NCBI GenBank assembly: GCA_025330725.1
Contig: JAIWND010000016.1
Coordinates: forward strand, 124,001-188,000
Length of the DNA: 64,000 nucleotides
Origin: Chlamydoabsidia padenii
Lineage: Eukaryota > Mucoromycota > Mucoromycetes > Mucorales > Cunninghamellaceae
Direction of reading: 5' to 3'
Part shown: one piece after another, positions 1 through 11,249 of the stretch
Layout of the letters: each line of letters begins with the position of its first letter
Numbering within the stretch: position 1 is the stretch's first letter
Program-made: the position numbers and the translations under genes
The notes under the pieces: generated by a model
Database searches by the model: none
The model's input: only the letters and a program-made list of their open reading frames with translations
What the model was told of the DNA's origin: nothing

Positions 1-2507
1 AGATATCGACCCGTTGAGACGAAGTGTATTGAGCAGTAAACGCAACATACTCTCTAGGACTATATGTGTGTATATATGCCAAAAAAAAAAAAAGAGTTAG
101 AAAGGTTCCAAGATATAAATTGAAAAAAAAAGTCATTTTACTTGTAACATACCTAGCTGGCCATGCACTTTTTACCTTGCTGTGCCAAATAGAGCATGAG
201 GGTGTCACCGAGCAGATGTGTTCACTTTTTTCAAACATGGAATCCCCTAAATTAAAAAAAAATCAAAATAAAGGAAGATCAATACAAATCACCCCATGAC
301 AAATATAACCGCATGATACTTACATATTTCCCTCGCTTCTGAGCAGGATAAGACCGCCTTTGCATCCCATATACTACAATGCTGCCATATAGTTTCGCAC
401 ATCAATACACCAGTCGGATGGCCCTCCACGTCCATTTTCTTGATAGTAGCGAATCCGTTGTTTTGATCTGGTTTTTGAGTGATATGCCAATCATTACTAT
501 GGAGAAGAGCATCAAAGTATTGGTATGCCTTGATCAGTTCAGGTGGATCCACATGAGGTACATGTATCTTCTTGCCGGAGGAAGGTGGTCGTTGTAATGA
601 AATTGCTGCTGTTGATTCGAGATCGTCCACGATGATGTCCTTTGGCTTTTGAGGTTTCGATTTTGGTTGTTCTTGTGTTGCTGTAGTGTTATACGGTTTG
701 TTGTTTGATTCAGGATGTTCCATTGATACATTGGCTTCCAAAGTTGTTTTGTTGGAGGGTATTCTTATGGGTGAAGATTGAGAGACGAGATCTTGATCGA
801 TTGTTGTTGTAGTCGAGCCCTGTACGTCTTCCATGCTATCCATAAAAGGGTCGGTATCCATGTCATCGTCATCATCCACAGGTTTCCCATCCCACATATC
901 ATCTTCTTCACTGTCGTCAATCGCCACTTCCCAAGGCATTGTATTCCGCACTGGCCATTGTTTCCCATCCAATAGTAGCTGCAGATCACCAGAAGGTGCA
1001 CCTGAGCCATGCCGTAATACCAATACCAACCGCACCGTCAACTTTGTAGTATCTTGTAGGAGTTTCAAGTCATTCATGAGTGAGTCAGGGTGATGAAGAA
1101 TCAAACTGTAACGAGAAGAAGAGACAGAATCAAAAGGATAGTACTTTACACATCGTAGACATAGTTGAGCAAATTGATTGTTCAAGGTAGGATTGTTGTC
1201 CGAATCCAAAAGTTGAAGAGTTAGGTTGGCAACTGTGTTGTTGTTATCTGCACCAATATCAATCACCAGTTGTTCACCTTTTGATGAGGCATGTGGAGAA
1301 GTCGGATGGGTTGTTGAAGAAGAAGAATAAGACGATGATAGATCCATAGTTGATAATCGTTTCGAGACATTGATGTGCGGTAAACGATGTCCTACAGAAC
1401 CTGGTGAAGAGGGTCTGAATACCAGAGAGGAAGACATAAAATCATGCCTTCGTAAAGAGGATGGTAGGACAGGGTCTTGCGGCGGGTCCCATGATCGACT
1501 ATGTGTTGATGGTGAGTGTAAAGAGACATGTCGTTGTATATTGATATTAGGTGATGCTGGTGTTGTCGTCAGAGTCGGATGAAGATCACTATCATCGCTA
1601 GTGTCGCTAGTATCACAGTGGTAGGTGATATCCAATGTTCGTGTCCGAGTATCATAGGTGTTGTGATCCAAGTTAATTCGCATATCTTGACGACTGATAA
1701 AAGGAGGTGTACGAGAAGATGATAAGGAGGTGAGAGAATCATTGATGATATAAGCTGCGTGCATTGATATTGATTCTGTCGATGCACCATTGTTGTTGAC
1801 TGACCATTGGCAATATAATGTCACATGGGTTTGTTGACTAGGCTGATTGGCTGAATGATGTATATCAAGGAAGACCGCTTGTATAAAATCGTCTTGAGTA
1901 GTGGTGCCAATGTATCGCAATGAAGTAGGATGTTGGATTATTTGCTCGACCAGTGTCCGATTGTGGTGCCTATAGAGAACAAGATGATTCATTACTACAT
2001 ACACACTATCATAAAATCTATCGATCTGGTCCAGTCACTTACCCTAATTTCCATTCCTTGTCCATTTTTACATCACTGACCCTTGTATGTTTATCCAACC
2101 TTGTAATCACTTGTCTTTTTTCCACCATATGATTCACTACAAATAAAAGTATAATAATAATAATAATAAAGATCTTGTTAGGTTCATCCTTCCCATAGTT
2201 ATCACATGACCTGTGATCCCTTCACTTTTTATATTTATCACTTACCACCTGGAGCACCATCAGTTTCCAATAAACTTCGCCAATCATGTAGTGACCAACT
2301 CGGCAAAGTCGATGAATCCGTCACTGTGTTTCCATTCTTGCCATTGTTCCAAACCACCTTGACAGTATTCTTATGTTTCCAAACTTGTACATTTAAAAGA
2401 TGTGGATCTTTTATATTCAGCAATGTCCAATCGGTAATGGTGGTCAAGTGTTTGAATTGAGCAATACTCCCACGTAAGGATTGTTCAAATTGTTTCCGTT
2501 GGCTATG

Positions 2508-2558
<51 letters not shown>

Positions 2559-2631
2559 CCATTAGTATCTTAATTGTTCTATTCTTTGTTTCGAATGATT
2601 ATAATTCCAATTACCTTTTTTGTATTGACAT
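1..2631 (-). CDS. START-like lipid-binding protein, 3' end cut by the window edge
   Basis: Seen: five exons on the minus strand, 2615-2631 (MSIQK...), 2246-2502, 2043-2136, 324-2005 and 1-59, all with GT-AG borders and continuous frame. The N-terminal 200 or so residues (TDWTLLNIKDPHLLNVQVWK, then VITRLDKHTRVSDVKMDKEW and VVMNHLVLYRHH) look like a START-type fold. A second START-like stretch follows residue 550 (LIKAYQYFDALLHSNDW, then FATIKKMDVEGHPTGVLMCE and SIWDAKAVL). Between them lies a Ser/Thr/Asp-rich, probably disordered linker. Known: START domains bind sterols, phospholipids or ceramide. Inferred: lipid sensing or transfer; the ligand cannot be told. The intron before exon 2 carries 43 T in sense, directly before the acceptor. 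A weaker copy of the dispersed motif lies at 2791-2808. The first exon codes only five residues, so the start rests on splice phase. Confidence 0.6.
2511..2553. repeat. Poly(A) tract, 43 bases
   Basis: Uninterrupted A run on the plus strand. It is poly(T) in the sense of the START-like gene and sits just upstream of its exon 2 acceptor. Confidence 0.95.
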
Positions 2632-3111
2632 TTCGCAATGATAAAGACCAAAGTATACAATTTAACGACCAATGTTTACCACCAAGAGAAAAAGAAGTTT
2701 TATTTCTATGGGAAAAAAAAAAAAAAAAAAAAAGGAAGTGAAGAAGAGAGAGGGAAACATTTCTCTCAGCAAAGGCGTCAAAAGAGAAAAAATATTCAAA
2801 TGCCGACGATTTCAACCAAAGCTGAAGATCAAGCAAAGTGTTCCCCGCTACCTTCAAAGGAGGATATGTATAGACAGACCATTCAATATCGATGTCTGTG
2901 ATGCATATGAACGAATGTAAAACAATAAAGGAGACCCAATTGCTGACATGAAAGCACACTCCTTTTTTGATGAAAGGAACAGTGAGTTTGGGGTTTTCCT
3001 AATTAAGATTAGTGATGTAAGCGTTTTCAAACCCCACATACCCCAAAAGTACCTTGGAGCAAAAAAAATAAATAAAGGCATGATTCCTACCAGAACCAAG
3101 TGAATGGTTTT

Positions 3112-4501
3112 TTATTTTAAGCTATTAAAGTATTTATTAGATGTCTCTTGTAGTCGTTGAGCAGTACTCTTCAGCATTACGGCTTCATAATCGCCCAAAA
3201 CTTCCAGCAAAGGAGTGCTGATGCATGACTCTACAAAAGAAGAGAGAAATGGTGAGAAGAAGAATAGTCATGCCCACCTCCATTTCTTACCTGGTAAAGA
3301 AGAACGAGGATGCTCAATTAAACCACCCGGGGCGGCAATAATAGCTTCACCTGGGAAGAATAAAAAGTACATTAACCTTAAGCATTCCACAAACAGTCCT
3401 GAATTCTTTTCTTTACCAGAGTAATTTTCGTTTCTAATGCAAGTTAAAAAAGCTTCGACTACAATCTTCATAGGTACCTTGGGGACTTTATCCATCACTT
3501 TCTTCCAATCTTTATCAGGAGACTTGATCATTTCAGTTTCTAAAAGCGGGATTTTAAATATCGGGATTTCAAAAATATTCATGCACATTTTTCGTTTTCT
3601 CTTCTTACCAGTCCAATAAGGGCACACTATAGGGATAACTTTTTTTAGTCAAACGAAAATAAAGCATCTCCTTAATAGAATTTACCAGTGTTTACTCGGA
3701 TGTTCAAATGTTGCAAATGCTCCAAGCTTCTTGTCCAACCAATCACAGCATGCTTAGTGGCAGAATATGCACAGAGATTGCTTTTTATAATAATGAAGTT
3801 GAATGCCAGCTCGTATGATCACTGATAAAAAAAAATAGTTTTTCTTTCCTTACCACCCAAAACCCATGATCCCAGCAACCGATGCAGTATTAACAATGAT
3901 ACCACCTTTTCTTTTCATCATATGCATAATGGCTACTTTGTTACCTTTGATAACACCGCCCACATTGACATCATGGATCAGTCTTTCACTTTCATCTAGA
4001 AATACGAAAACATGTGAATACGGTGATGATCGCCCACTTTATATATATATATATATATTACCATCCATCGGATCGAGTAGGCCACTCGCATTGGTAGATA
4101 TCCCAGCATTCAGAATAGCAATCTGTCCAAAATTATTCATTAAAAACGTATGCATCGAGGATATAAACTTACATCGACACCACCGAATTGAGATTCTGCC
4201 AACTGAAAGAGCTTTTTCAGGTCATCATATTTTCGTACATCGCAATATTGAAACGCCACTCTCTTTTCTCCGGCACTAATAAACAATATGAGACAAAAAA
4301 AAAAAATAAAGTACTCATCCCATTGACCTACCTTTTGTTGAGTACATCAACTGCTTGCTGACCTTCTTTTTCCAAGATATCACCAATAACCACCTTGGCG
4401 CCTCGAGCAATCAAGGCTTCGCAGACAGCAAACCCAATACCTCTGCTCCCACCTGTGACCACTGCCACCTTATCCTTCATCAATGCAATATCTTGATCCA
4501 T
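3112..4501 (-). CDS. Short-chain dehydrogenase/reductase (SDR), classical type
   Basis: Seen: about eight exons on the minus strand. The start at 4501 reads [18 protein letters not shown] and the stop TAA is at 3112-3114. The spliced protein is close to 300 residues, a little longer than typical classical SDRs. Motifs in order: the nucleotide-binding TGGSRGIG near residue 16, an acidic residue after the second strand (VVIGD, favouring NAD), NAG in AILNAGIS, the catalytic Ser in IVNTASVAG, and the catalytic YSATK. The tail ([16 protein letters not shown]) resembles fungal relatives of 15-hydroxyprostaglandin dehydrogenase. Known: these enzymes oxidise secondary alcohols with NAD(P). The substrate here is unknown. 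One 69-base intron (3540-3608) contains two near-copies of the dispersed motif in tandem. Confidence 0.85.
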
Positions 4502-4667
4502 TTCAGCTGTATAAAGAGATAGAGAGAAAAGTGAAAGAAAGAAAGACTCCTATATATAAAAATCATTTCGTCCTCTAACTTTATTATTAAGCTTTTATTG
4601 CCCAAAAAGATCTCGAAGCAGAGCTACGCACTTGTTTTTTTGTTTTTTTAGGAATAGTCATGCATGA

Positions 4668-4988
4668 ATGTTCCAAAAAAAAAACATGCAGCATGATTTT
4701 TCAGATCCCGACAATATATCTTCTTACAAAGCCCATCTTCAGTCAATTGTCGTTGTTCCGGAAGATGATATCGCATCTTTTGACGAAAAGTATGGTCTTA
4801 TAGAGTTTAAAGGTGGTCTGTATGTGGGAAAGGGAAGGTACCAAAAAAAAAGGCGATGTTTAAAATGTAAAATCCGGTCCTAACCTAAACATTCACTAAA
4901 GTCTAGGTCAAGCAACTCTGGTGCAACAATTTTTAAAATAGCATTAACTAATGACGAAGTATTCATGTTTTTTTATTATTTATTTTAA
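4668..4988 (+). CDS. Possible small two-exon gene, unknown
   Basis: Seen: an open frame with ATGs at 4668 and 4686 (MQHDFSDPDNISSYKAHLQ...), ending at a possible donor AAG|GTACC near 4837. A plausible intron follows, with two CTAAC-like branch sites and acceptor TCTAG near 4905. It continues in frame (SSNSGATIFKIALTNDEVF) to TAA at 4986-4988. The product would be about 90 residues and I recognise no family. The first exon has coding-like composition (EDDIASFDEKYGLIEFKGG). The alternative is a chance ORF or a gene remnant. The splice choice is inferred. Confidence 0.25.
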
Positions 4989-5137
4989 AGCAGGCTGGAA
5001 TATATCAAAATAAGATGGTTGAAGGTAATAGACACTATTGAATGTGAGGGGGATAAAAGACTATATCAACAATGAAGACAAAGAGAAGGATAAAAAAAAA
5101 AATGATACATACAAACGAGAAAAGGGAAAGTAATATA

Positions 5138-5143
<6 letters not shown>

Positions 5144-5169
<26 letters not shown>
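5144..5169. repeat. (AT)n microsatellite
   Basis: Perfect alternating AT run of about 26 bases in intergenic DNA. Confidence 0.85.
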
Positions 5170-5238
5170 CTAATAAAAGAGATGGACGGTGTGAGGGAAG
5201 GATATTACTAAAGGAAAGTTGATCCAGGAGTGATCGGC

Positions 5239-7360
5239 TTATTTCACATCATCTTGAGCCATTGCTTTCCGTTTACCTAAATAACAAAAAGAAGAATAGT
5301 GAGTTATATATATATATATAAAAGCAATCATCCCCAATGCAAAAACTTACGTTGATTAGGTGTGGTAGGCGTGGATGAATAAGAGTCGATCATTTGTGAA
5401 GCAGGTAGCATGGTGGCAGCAGGGATGACAGGTGTGTTGAGAGAGGCCGGGGTGTTTGAAGAAGGGTATGGTGAATTGTGTTGAGGGTATGGACTTTGTG
5501 GCATGTTTTGCTGCTGCATCTGTAAACGATGTTGTTGTTGTATTTGGAACATGTGTTGTTGTTGTTGTTGTTGTTGTTGTTGTACAAGTATGGCTTGTCG
5601 TTGTTGCGGGGTCATTGCATCAGGATTATTAGTGTTGATATTATTTGGGTGATTCGGTGGGATGCCATTATGCATCATCATGGGAGACGAAGTGGAGGAT
5701 GGTGTGTTCATATCTTGAGATGTGGTGGGTATGGTTGCTGGTGTGGTGGGTATGGTTGCTGGTGTGGTAGAAGGTGTGGCTACAGTGGCGACTTTACTGT
5801 TTTTACGTGATGGAGGACCGGTACGTCGTTTTTTCGTTTGCTTTGGTTTCTTGGTTTCCTTTTTGGTAGTGATAGGTGAGTTGGTTGCCGTCTCTGCTTC
5901 CGCCTGTTTCGGTGTCCCTGCTTGAGGTCCTTCCATTGGTGAAGGTGATAATGCTTCCTCTATTAACATACAAACACACAATGAGTATACTTGTCAGACC
6001 GTTTTCCTCCTCTTTGTTACCTTTAATCCCATCCAAAGGCTGGTGCTGTGAATGTTCTGGTTGTTCATGATACGATGTATTGTTGAATAACGATACAAAG
6101 GCAGTTTCCCCATGTTTTGACATTGCATTTGACATCTATGTTATAAAAAGTATGAGATTTGACCATTCCATTCCATCATTCTTTTTTATTATTATTACCT
6201 TTAGTAAAGAATACACACGTTCAGGTAGCCCGCATTCATTCACAAGAGATTCCGGGACTTGCTTTCCAACTGGATATGGTTGTTGTTGCTGTGGTTGCTG
6301 TTTTCCTTTTTTCTTTGTCGTTGTGACAGGAGGAGTTGGAGGTGGTGCGGGAGTAACATCCATCACGCCATTTCTTGAGATGAATTCTTCCACATGATGA
6401 CAAGTAAAGTTCCAATGTTGTATTTTCAAATTGCCTTGCACCAAATCCATTCGTAAAACAATCGAAGTACGGCCAGTCAGCACCACCATGGTATCATTGT
6501 CATAACGATAGATAAAGCTGGATACAGGACATTCCACCATCATGCCTTGAGGAAGAATATATTCCATTGTTTGGTCCATTGTTAACTTGATCGAGGTCAC
6601 TTGACATTCATATTGTGTATGAAAAAATCTGGCCACCAACGACTGACAGATTTCTGTAATACCAAATGTAAAGATTAAAAAGTGTTAGTTTCTCCTGTTA
6701 CCCTTGTATATTCCATTATCCATCTTTACCAAATTGTTCTTGTTCTTTTGTCATTGTATTCCATACGCCGAATTGTAATTTTGAATCTTGAGCAAAAAAG
6801 TCCTGCACAAATCCATCCCAAAAGGATCGATGAGATGCCTACATGACCATAAATAAATAAATAAATAAATAACAATGTGAGATATGTGTAAGTCGATTTG
6901 ATATCTTACCCTTTTTCCAGGTGTCAAAAAGTCCCCTAGTTGTAATAATCGAAGTACGGCTTGACCAGTAGGAGGACCTGAGGGATGAGGACCGGTTACG
7001 TGATGACCATTAGGAAGACCATTCAGATGACTATTAGGATGTCCACTAGAAATAGTTCAGATGGAAGATGGGAGAGTTAGTTTACCTTGTAGAATAAAAC
7101 AAAAGTAGTGATGTCGTTTTGTATGTAAAACTTACTTTGGTAGACCTTTAATGAGTCCTTGTTGTCTAATATCACGTATACCAAGTGGAGTAGGAGATTG
7201 ATGAGGTAAACTAGATAATGATGGATGAGGTTGAGCTGCTGGAGTGGACATGGTTACGGCTGTTGTTGGAGTACCATTATTCATAGAAAACGGTTGTTGT
7301 TGCTGTTGTTGCTGTTGTTGTTGCTGCATTTGTTGTTGTAAGTGCATTTGCTGTTGTAAC

Positions 7361-7399
<39 letters not shown>

Positions 7400-7713
7400 A
7401 ATTGTGGGTTTTGAGGCTGTTGATGCATAGCTGGGTGTGGATGTGATTGTGATGGTTGTTGCTGAAGATGTTGGTTTTGCAAATGAAGTTGTTGCTGTTG
7501 TAAAGGTGATGGGTGTTGAAGCACCTGAGTAGGCTGTTGCTGAAGTTGTTGATGGAGTTGTTCTGCTTGCCATTTTTGTTGTAAGAATTGGAATTGTCTT
7601 TGTCGAAGAAGCTGTTGCTGATAGGGATCACCTAAACCAGACATGTGTGGAGCACCCGTTGTTGTCACCGCCGCCATTGCTGATCTTTGTTGAAGAGTGG
7701 GTGGGGTTGACAT
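5239..7713 (-). CDS. LIM-domain-binding transcriptional adaptor (LDB1/Adn1/PtaB-like)
   Basis: Seen: multi-exon minus-strand gene. The start ATG at 7711-7713 reads MSTPPTLQQRSAMAAV and the last exon ends KRKAMAQDDVK with TAA at 5239-5241. The order is a long Gln-rich N-terminus (CAG/CAA runs at about 7290-7620), a conserved block ASHRSFWDGFVQDFFAQDSK, the LIM-binding core (VARFFHTQYECQVTSIKLTM, IYRYDNDTMVVLTGRTSIVL, NFTCHHVEEFISR), then a Lys-rich stretch like a nuclear signal (KKPKQTKKRRTGPPSRK) and a second Gln tract. Known: Ldb1-type proteins self-associate and recruit LIM or LisH partners; Adn1 in S. pombe and PtaB in Aspergillus control adhesion and development together with SomA/Flo8-type proteins. 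Inferred: nuclear regulator of morphogenesis. It is divergent from the Stc1-domain gene. Confidence 0.88.
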
Positions 7714-7821
7714 TGATAGTAGCAAAACAATCGACTATATGAGGTATAGCTAACAACTATGGAGATAATAGAATGTGTAAAGTATATATAAAATATGGGA
7801 TGTTTATATATGAATGATATG

Positions 7822-7862
<41 letters not shown>

Positions 7863-8015
7863 AAAGGTGGAGAGAGGGAGTGGAAATGACAAAAGCCTTT
7901 ATTTTATCTGCGGCCGGGATTTCAAAAAAAGAGTCGTCACCGGGTAGTGCATGATAGAGCTTTCATTGTGTAAAAATCATGTCTTCTTTTTGTTCCTGAT
8001 AACTTACTTGGAAAC
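7714..8015. promoter_or_regulatory. Divergent promoter, LIM-binding gene and Stc1-domain gene
   Basis: A 302-base region between two divergent starts. It holds an A homopolymer of about 39 bases at 7822-7860 and, at 7915-7925, CGGGATTTCAA, one mismatch from the dispersed motif. That copy reads toward the Stc1-domain gene, about 90 bases before its ATG. Confidence 0.6.
7822..7860. repeat. Poly(A) tract, about 39 bases
   Basis: Uninterrupted A run on the plus strand in the divergent promoter; poly(T) in the sense of the minus-strand LIM-binding gene. Confidence 0.95.
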
Positions 8016-8743
8016 ATGAATACGTATAACGCTGGACACTCTACATATAAAGCTAATAGTAAGTATAAATGACTATTATTATTATTATTATTATTATTAT
8101 TATCATATAATGTTGTCCTACTGACCGAATCTTGCTTTTCTTTTTAACATAGATCAACTGGCCTCCGTTACTCACTTACGTTGTACCTTTTGTGATATGG
8201 TAAGCAACTGAAACTTTTTAGTCTAGAAAAAAACTAATCAAGAACTTACTTTTTTTTTCTCTGAATCATGAATAGGACAAGCCCTTGGATGCTTTCTCGA
8301 AAACACAAATCATGAAAGGAACCTTTAACCGTAAGTGATTATAAACAGTAACAATAACGTGATTAACTTTGATAATCTTACCCCCTCCCTGTTGATCATA
8401 GCCCATGCTCCCCCTAGTGTCAATGCTCAAAAGAAGCATGTATCTTGCAAGGCTTGTACTCTTGGATCCAACAAATCAATGCGGTGTATGACTTGTGCCA
8501 AACATATGCCTTTGGAACAGTTTGCCAAGGTAATAAGTACATGTTTGGGTTGACAACATTTCCCTTGAAGCTTACTGTTTTATTGTCATTGTTACTATCA
8601 TTCTCTAGTCCCAGCGAAAACATGCTGATCGTGCTCGGTGTCTCAAGTGTATGAAGAAACGCGAAGAGGAAGATGTTTGGGCATCTGAATCTGATTCGGA
8701 CGACTCGGATAATGGCAAGGGCAAATGGGATGACTTCCTTTAA
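8016..8743 (+). CDS. Stc1-domain zinc-binding protein
   Basis: Seen: five exons, 8016-8058, 8153-8199, 8276-8330, 8402-8529 and 8609-8743. They close perfectly in frame to 135 residues. Four CxxC pairs are visible: RCTFCD near residue 25, SCKACT near 65, RCMTCA near 77 and RCLKCM near 102. The spacing and surrounding residues (MDKPLDAFSKTQ, HMPLEQFAKSQRK) fit the Stc1 domain. The C-terminus is acidic (SESDSDDSDNGKGKWDDFL). Known: in S. pombe Stc1 is a LIM-like protein linking RNAi (Ago1/RITS) to the H3K9 methyltransferase complex CLRC. Many fungi carry the domain in proteins of unknown role. Inferred: possible heterochromatin or RNAi adaptor; other zinc-binding roles remain open. Confidence 0.82.
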
Positions 8744-8753
8744 TTCAACTACC

Positions 8754-8756
<3 letters not shown>

Positions 8757-8789
<33 letters not shown>
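8757..8789. repeat. (TA)n microsatellite
   Basis: Alternating TA run of about 33 bases, just after the Stc1-domain stop codon, in its probable 3' UTR. Confidence 0.85.
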
Positions 8790-8793
<4 letters not shown>

Positions 8794-9102
8794 ATATTTT
8801 TGCTTTTTATTTTTTATTTTTATATATACACTACTTACCCTTACGTATTGAAATCTTGAAATAAAAACTCATTTTAGTTATGTCTTCTTTTATCGATTAT
8901 AATACATAGTGACAATTGGGTAGTGATGTCTGTTACTTGATACGTTTGGAACTTGGCGGGTGATGAAAAAATGACAGGCCTAAATCAGGGGATACAAAGC
9001 AGTAATGATGAATGTTGCAGTAATAGATTGTTTTTGTTTTTTATTAAAGAGTGATACATTATATAAACCAAATATTACAAATGACTATACTATCTATGTC
9101 TA

Positions 9103-10822
9103 TTAATGATCGAATCCAGTAAAAATGGTGGCACCACTACAAGGTTCAGTGGGGAAAATGGCATCATCCAATTGGTCTTGTCCAAGATCAGGGAATTTCT
9201 TGTTGTAGTAGTTTTCTTTAACGGCTTGAATCAACGTAGGGACGTTTTCAGATGTTGTCAAAAACACGGCAGCACCACCCCATCTACAAAAGGAAAGAAA
9301 AAAGAGAGAAGGTTAGCAATGTTCAGTGGAATACAAGAAGATCCACTTACCCAGCACCAGTCAAGCGGGCACCAAAAGCACCATTTTCTCGAGCAATAGT
9401 ACACACTTGATCCAATTCAGGGCAAGAGCAATCGAATTCGGTATCACAAGAAGCATGAGAAGCATTCATGATATCACCTAAACGAGTCAATACATCCGCC
9501 TTGTTGTTTTGTTGTTCTTGTTCGCAAATCTTGGCAAATTGGTACACGCGTCTGGCTTCGGTAAGAACATGGACGGCACGTTGATAGAGTTTGAAGACAT
9601 CGGCCTGGACAGGGAATCGAGTCATATAAGTTTCCACCACTTTAGTTTCAGGCATACCCGCCGCATCAGCCATTTCTTGCACAGTGTATCCAGAGGTGTT
9701 GGTCAGATATTGATCAACCAAAGTGAGCATTTCCGTCAATTGAGTTTCATCATCCAATGTCTTGTCTTTAAAGTATTCATCCATCACTTGTTTGTAAGTA
9801 TCCAATTCATCAGGTGATTTCTTGGTTGTGTTGTTACCACCGCTGTTGAAGAAGAGAGCATGAGCCAAGACACGAGCACCCATCTTGGTTTCCACTACAC
9901 GGAGATTGTAATGTTTAGGACCCGAAGTAAACTTGTCGGCTGTGACCAGAGTATGAGCAATTACAAAAGACGCAGCAGGAGGTAATTGGACAGGACAAGT
10001 CTTGAGTTTAGGGACAAATTCGACACGGAGAGCAAAGTTCTTTTGAGAAAAGACCGAGGCAGCTTGATCCATACCACCCGAATTGACACCAACATTTCGT
10101 TCGGCGACTATAGCAATTTCAGTCAGTTCTTGTTTTGACAGACCTAATTTGTTAGCAGTGATCACAGCCAAGGCAGAGGAGCATACAAAGGCAGCAGATG
10201 ATGATAATCCAGATCCAGCAGGAACAGTACCATCCACCAAGATATCCATACCCTTGGGAATCACCTTTTCTTTGGCACATTCAAGCATACCCTATTATAT
10301 AAAGATATAAAAGTCAAATTGTTGTGAATACGACCCTCCCCATGGTTTATCATACATTTATTTACCTTGTAACCGCACTTGAAGTAGTTAGACCATTCCA
10401 AAGAAGAAGCATCAATAGTAACAACCTTTTCTTCACCTTCATAATTAAAAGCACGTTGAGGATATTTCGAATTGACATTGGTAATGCACACTTTAGTAGT
10501 ATCCGTTCGAATAGCAACTGCTTGCACCACATCACGTTCAATAGCCATAGGAAGGACACCATAACCACTGTAATCGATATGTTCACCAATAAGATTCACA
10601 CGGCCAGGTGAGCGAACAATAAAGTCAGGAGCACGACCATATGTTTGCTTGAATGTTTCAATCAACTTGTTATATCGTACACTATGTTATTACAATAAAG
10701 GAAGAGGTGAGTGATCATAAGCATCGTTTTACTTTTTTTTTTTTTTTTGACCTTTACCCTTGTTTAGCAACACTAGCAGCAGTGTAGATGGCATCTAGAG
10801 ATTCAACAGTAGGTACAGACAT
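9103..10822 (-). CDS. GAL1: Galactokinase
   Basis: Seen: four exons on the minus strand. The start at 10822 reads MSVPTVESLDAIYTAASVAK; the second exon has the galactokinase signature GRVNLIGEHIDYSGYGV; the third has the GHMP ATP-binding loop GSGLSSSAAF and the motif GVNSGGMDQAASVF. The final exon ends TIFTGFDH with the stop at 9103-9105. Length is about 495 residues, usual for fungal galactokinases. Known: phosphorylates alpha-D-galactose at C1 with ATP, first committed step of the Leloir pathway, cytosolic. No other GAL gene is adjacent. A motif-like GCGGTATTTAA, read on the minus strand, lies about 95 bases upstream of the ATG. Introns carry sense poly(A) after the first donor. Confidence 0.96.
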
Positions 10823-11249
10823 GAAGAGTAGTAATAAAGTAGAGACGGAGGCGGGAGAATGAGGGAAAAGTAAAAGAAAGAAAATTGGTTAAATAGAAAA
10901 AACATGGAGTTAAATACCGCCCCGCTTGGATAATGTAAGCGAGTTTCTTCCGCGGGTTGATTCCCCTGGACAAGGGAAAAATGGGCCTCCAATCAGAATC
11001 AAGTGGGAATTCAAAAAGTCAAGGTGGGATGACTTGGAATTTTTTCTTCCCTTCTCAACAATCGGCATTTAAACTCACTTTTTACCTTTTTCTCTTTTTT
11101 TCTCTTCTTTTATTTCTTCTTTTCTCTCTCTTTTTTATCCCACCCACTTTTACTTTTTTTTTTTAATTTTTATATTGAACTTTTAACCTACTTGAAACAC
11201 AATCACTTTTTATCCATCTCTTTGATTCTCTTGGACATATCAACGTCTC
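10823..11249. promoter_or_regulatory. Divergent promoter, galactokinase and bZIP gene
   Basis: A 427-base region. Seen: motif-like CGGCATTTAAA near 11064-11074, reading toward the bZIP gene; a GC-rich stretch near 10917-10960 on the galactokinase side; and long pyrimidine runs (11087-11165) that form the presumed bZIP 5' leader. Confidence 0.5.

Larger units (their letters stand above)
4502..5238. other. Intergenic region between the SDR start and the LIM-binding gene end
   Basis: Holds the upstream region of the SDR gene and the 3' flank of the next minus-strand gene. Apart from the weak small gene at 4668-4988 and an AT dinucleotide repeat at about 5144-5169, I see nothing identifiable. 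Confidence 0.7.
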
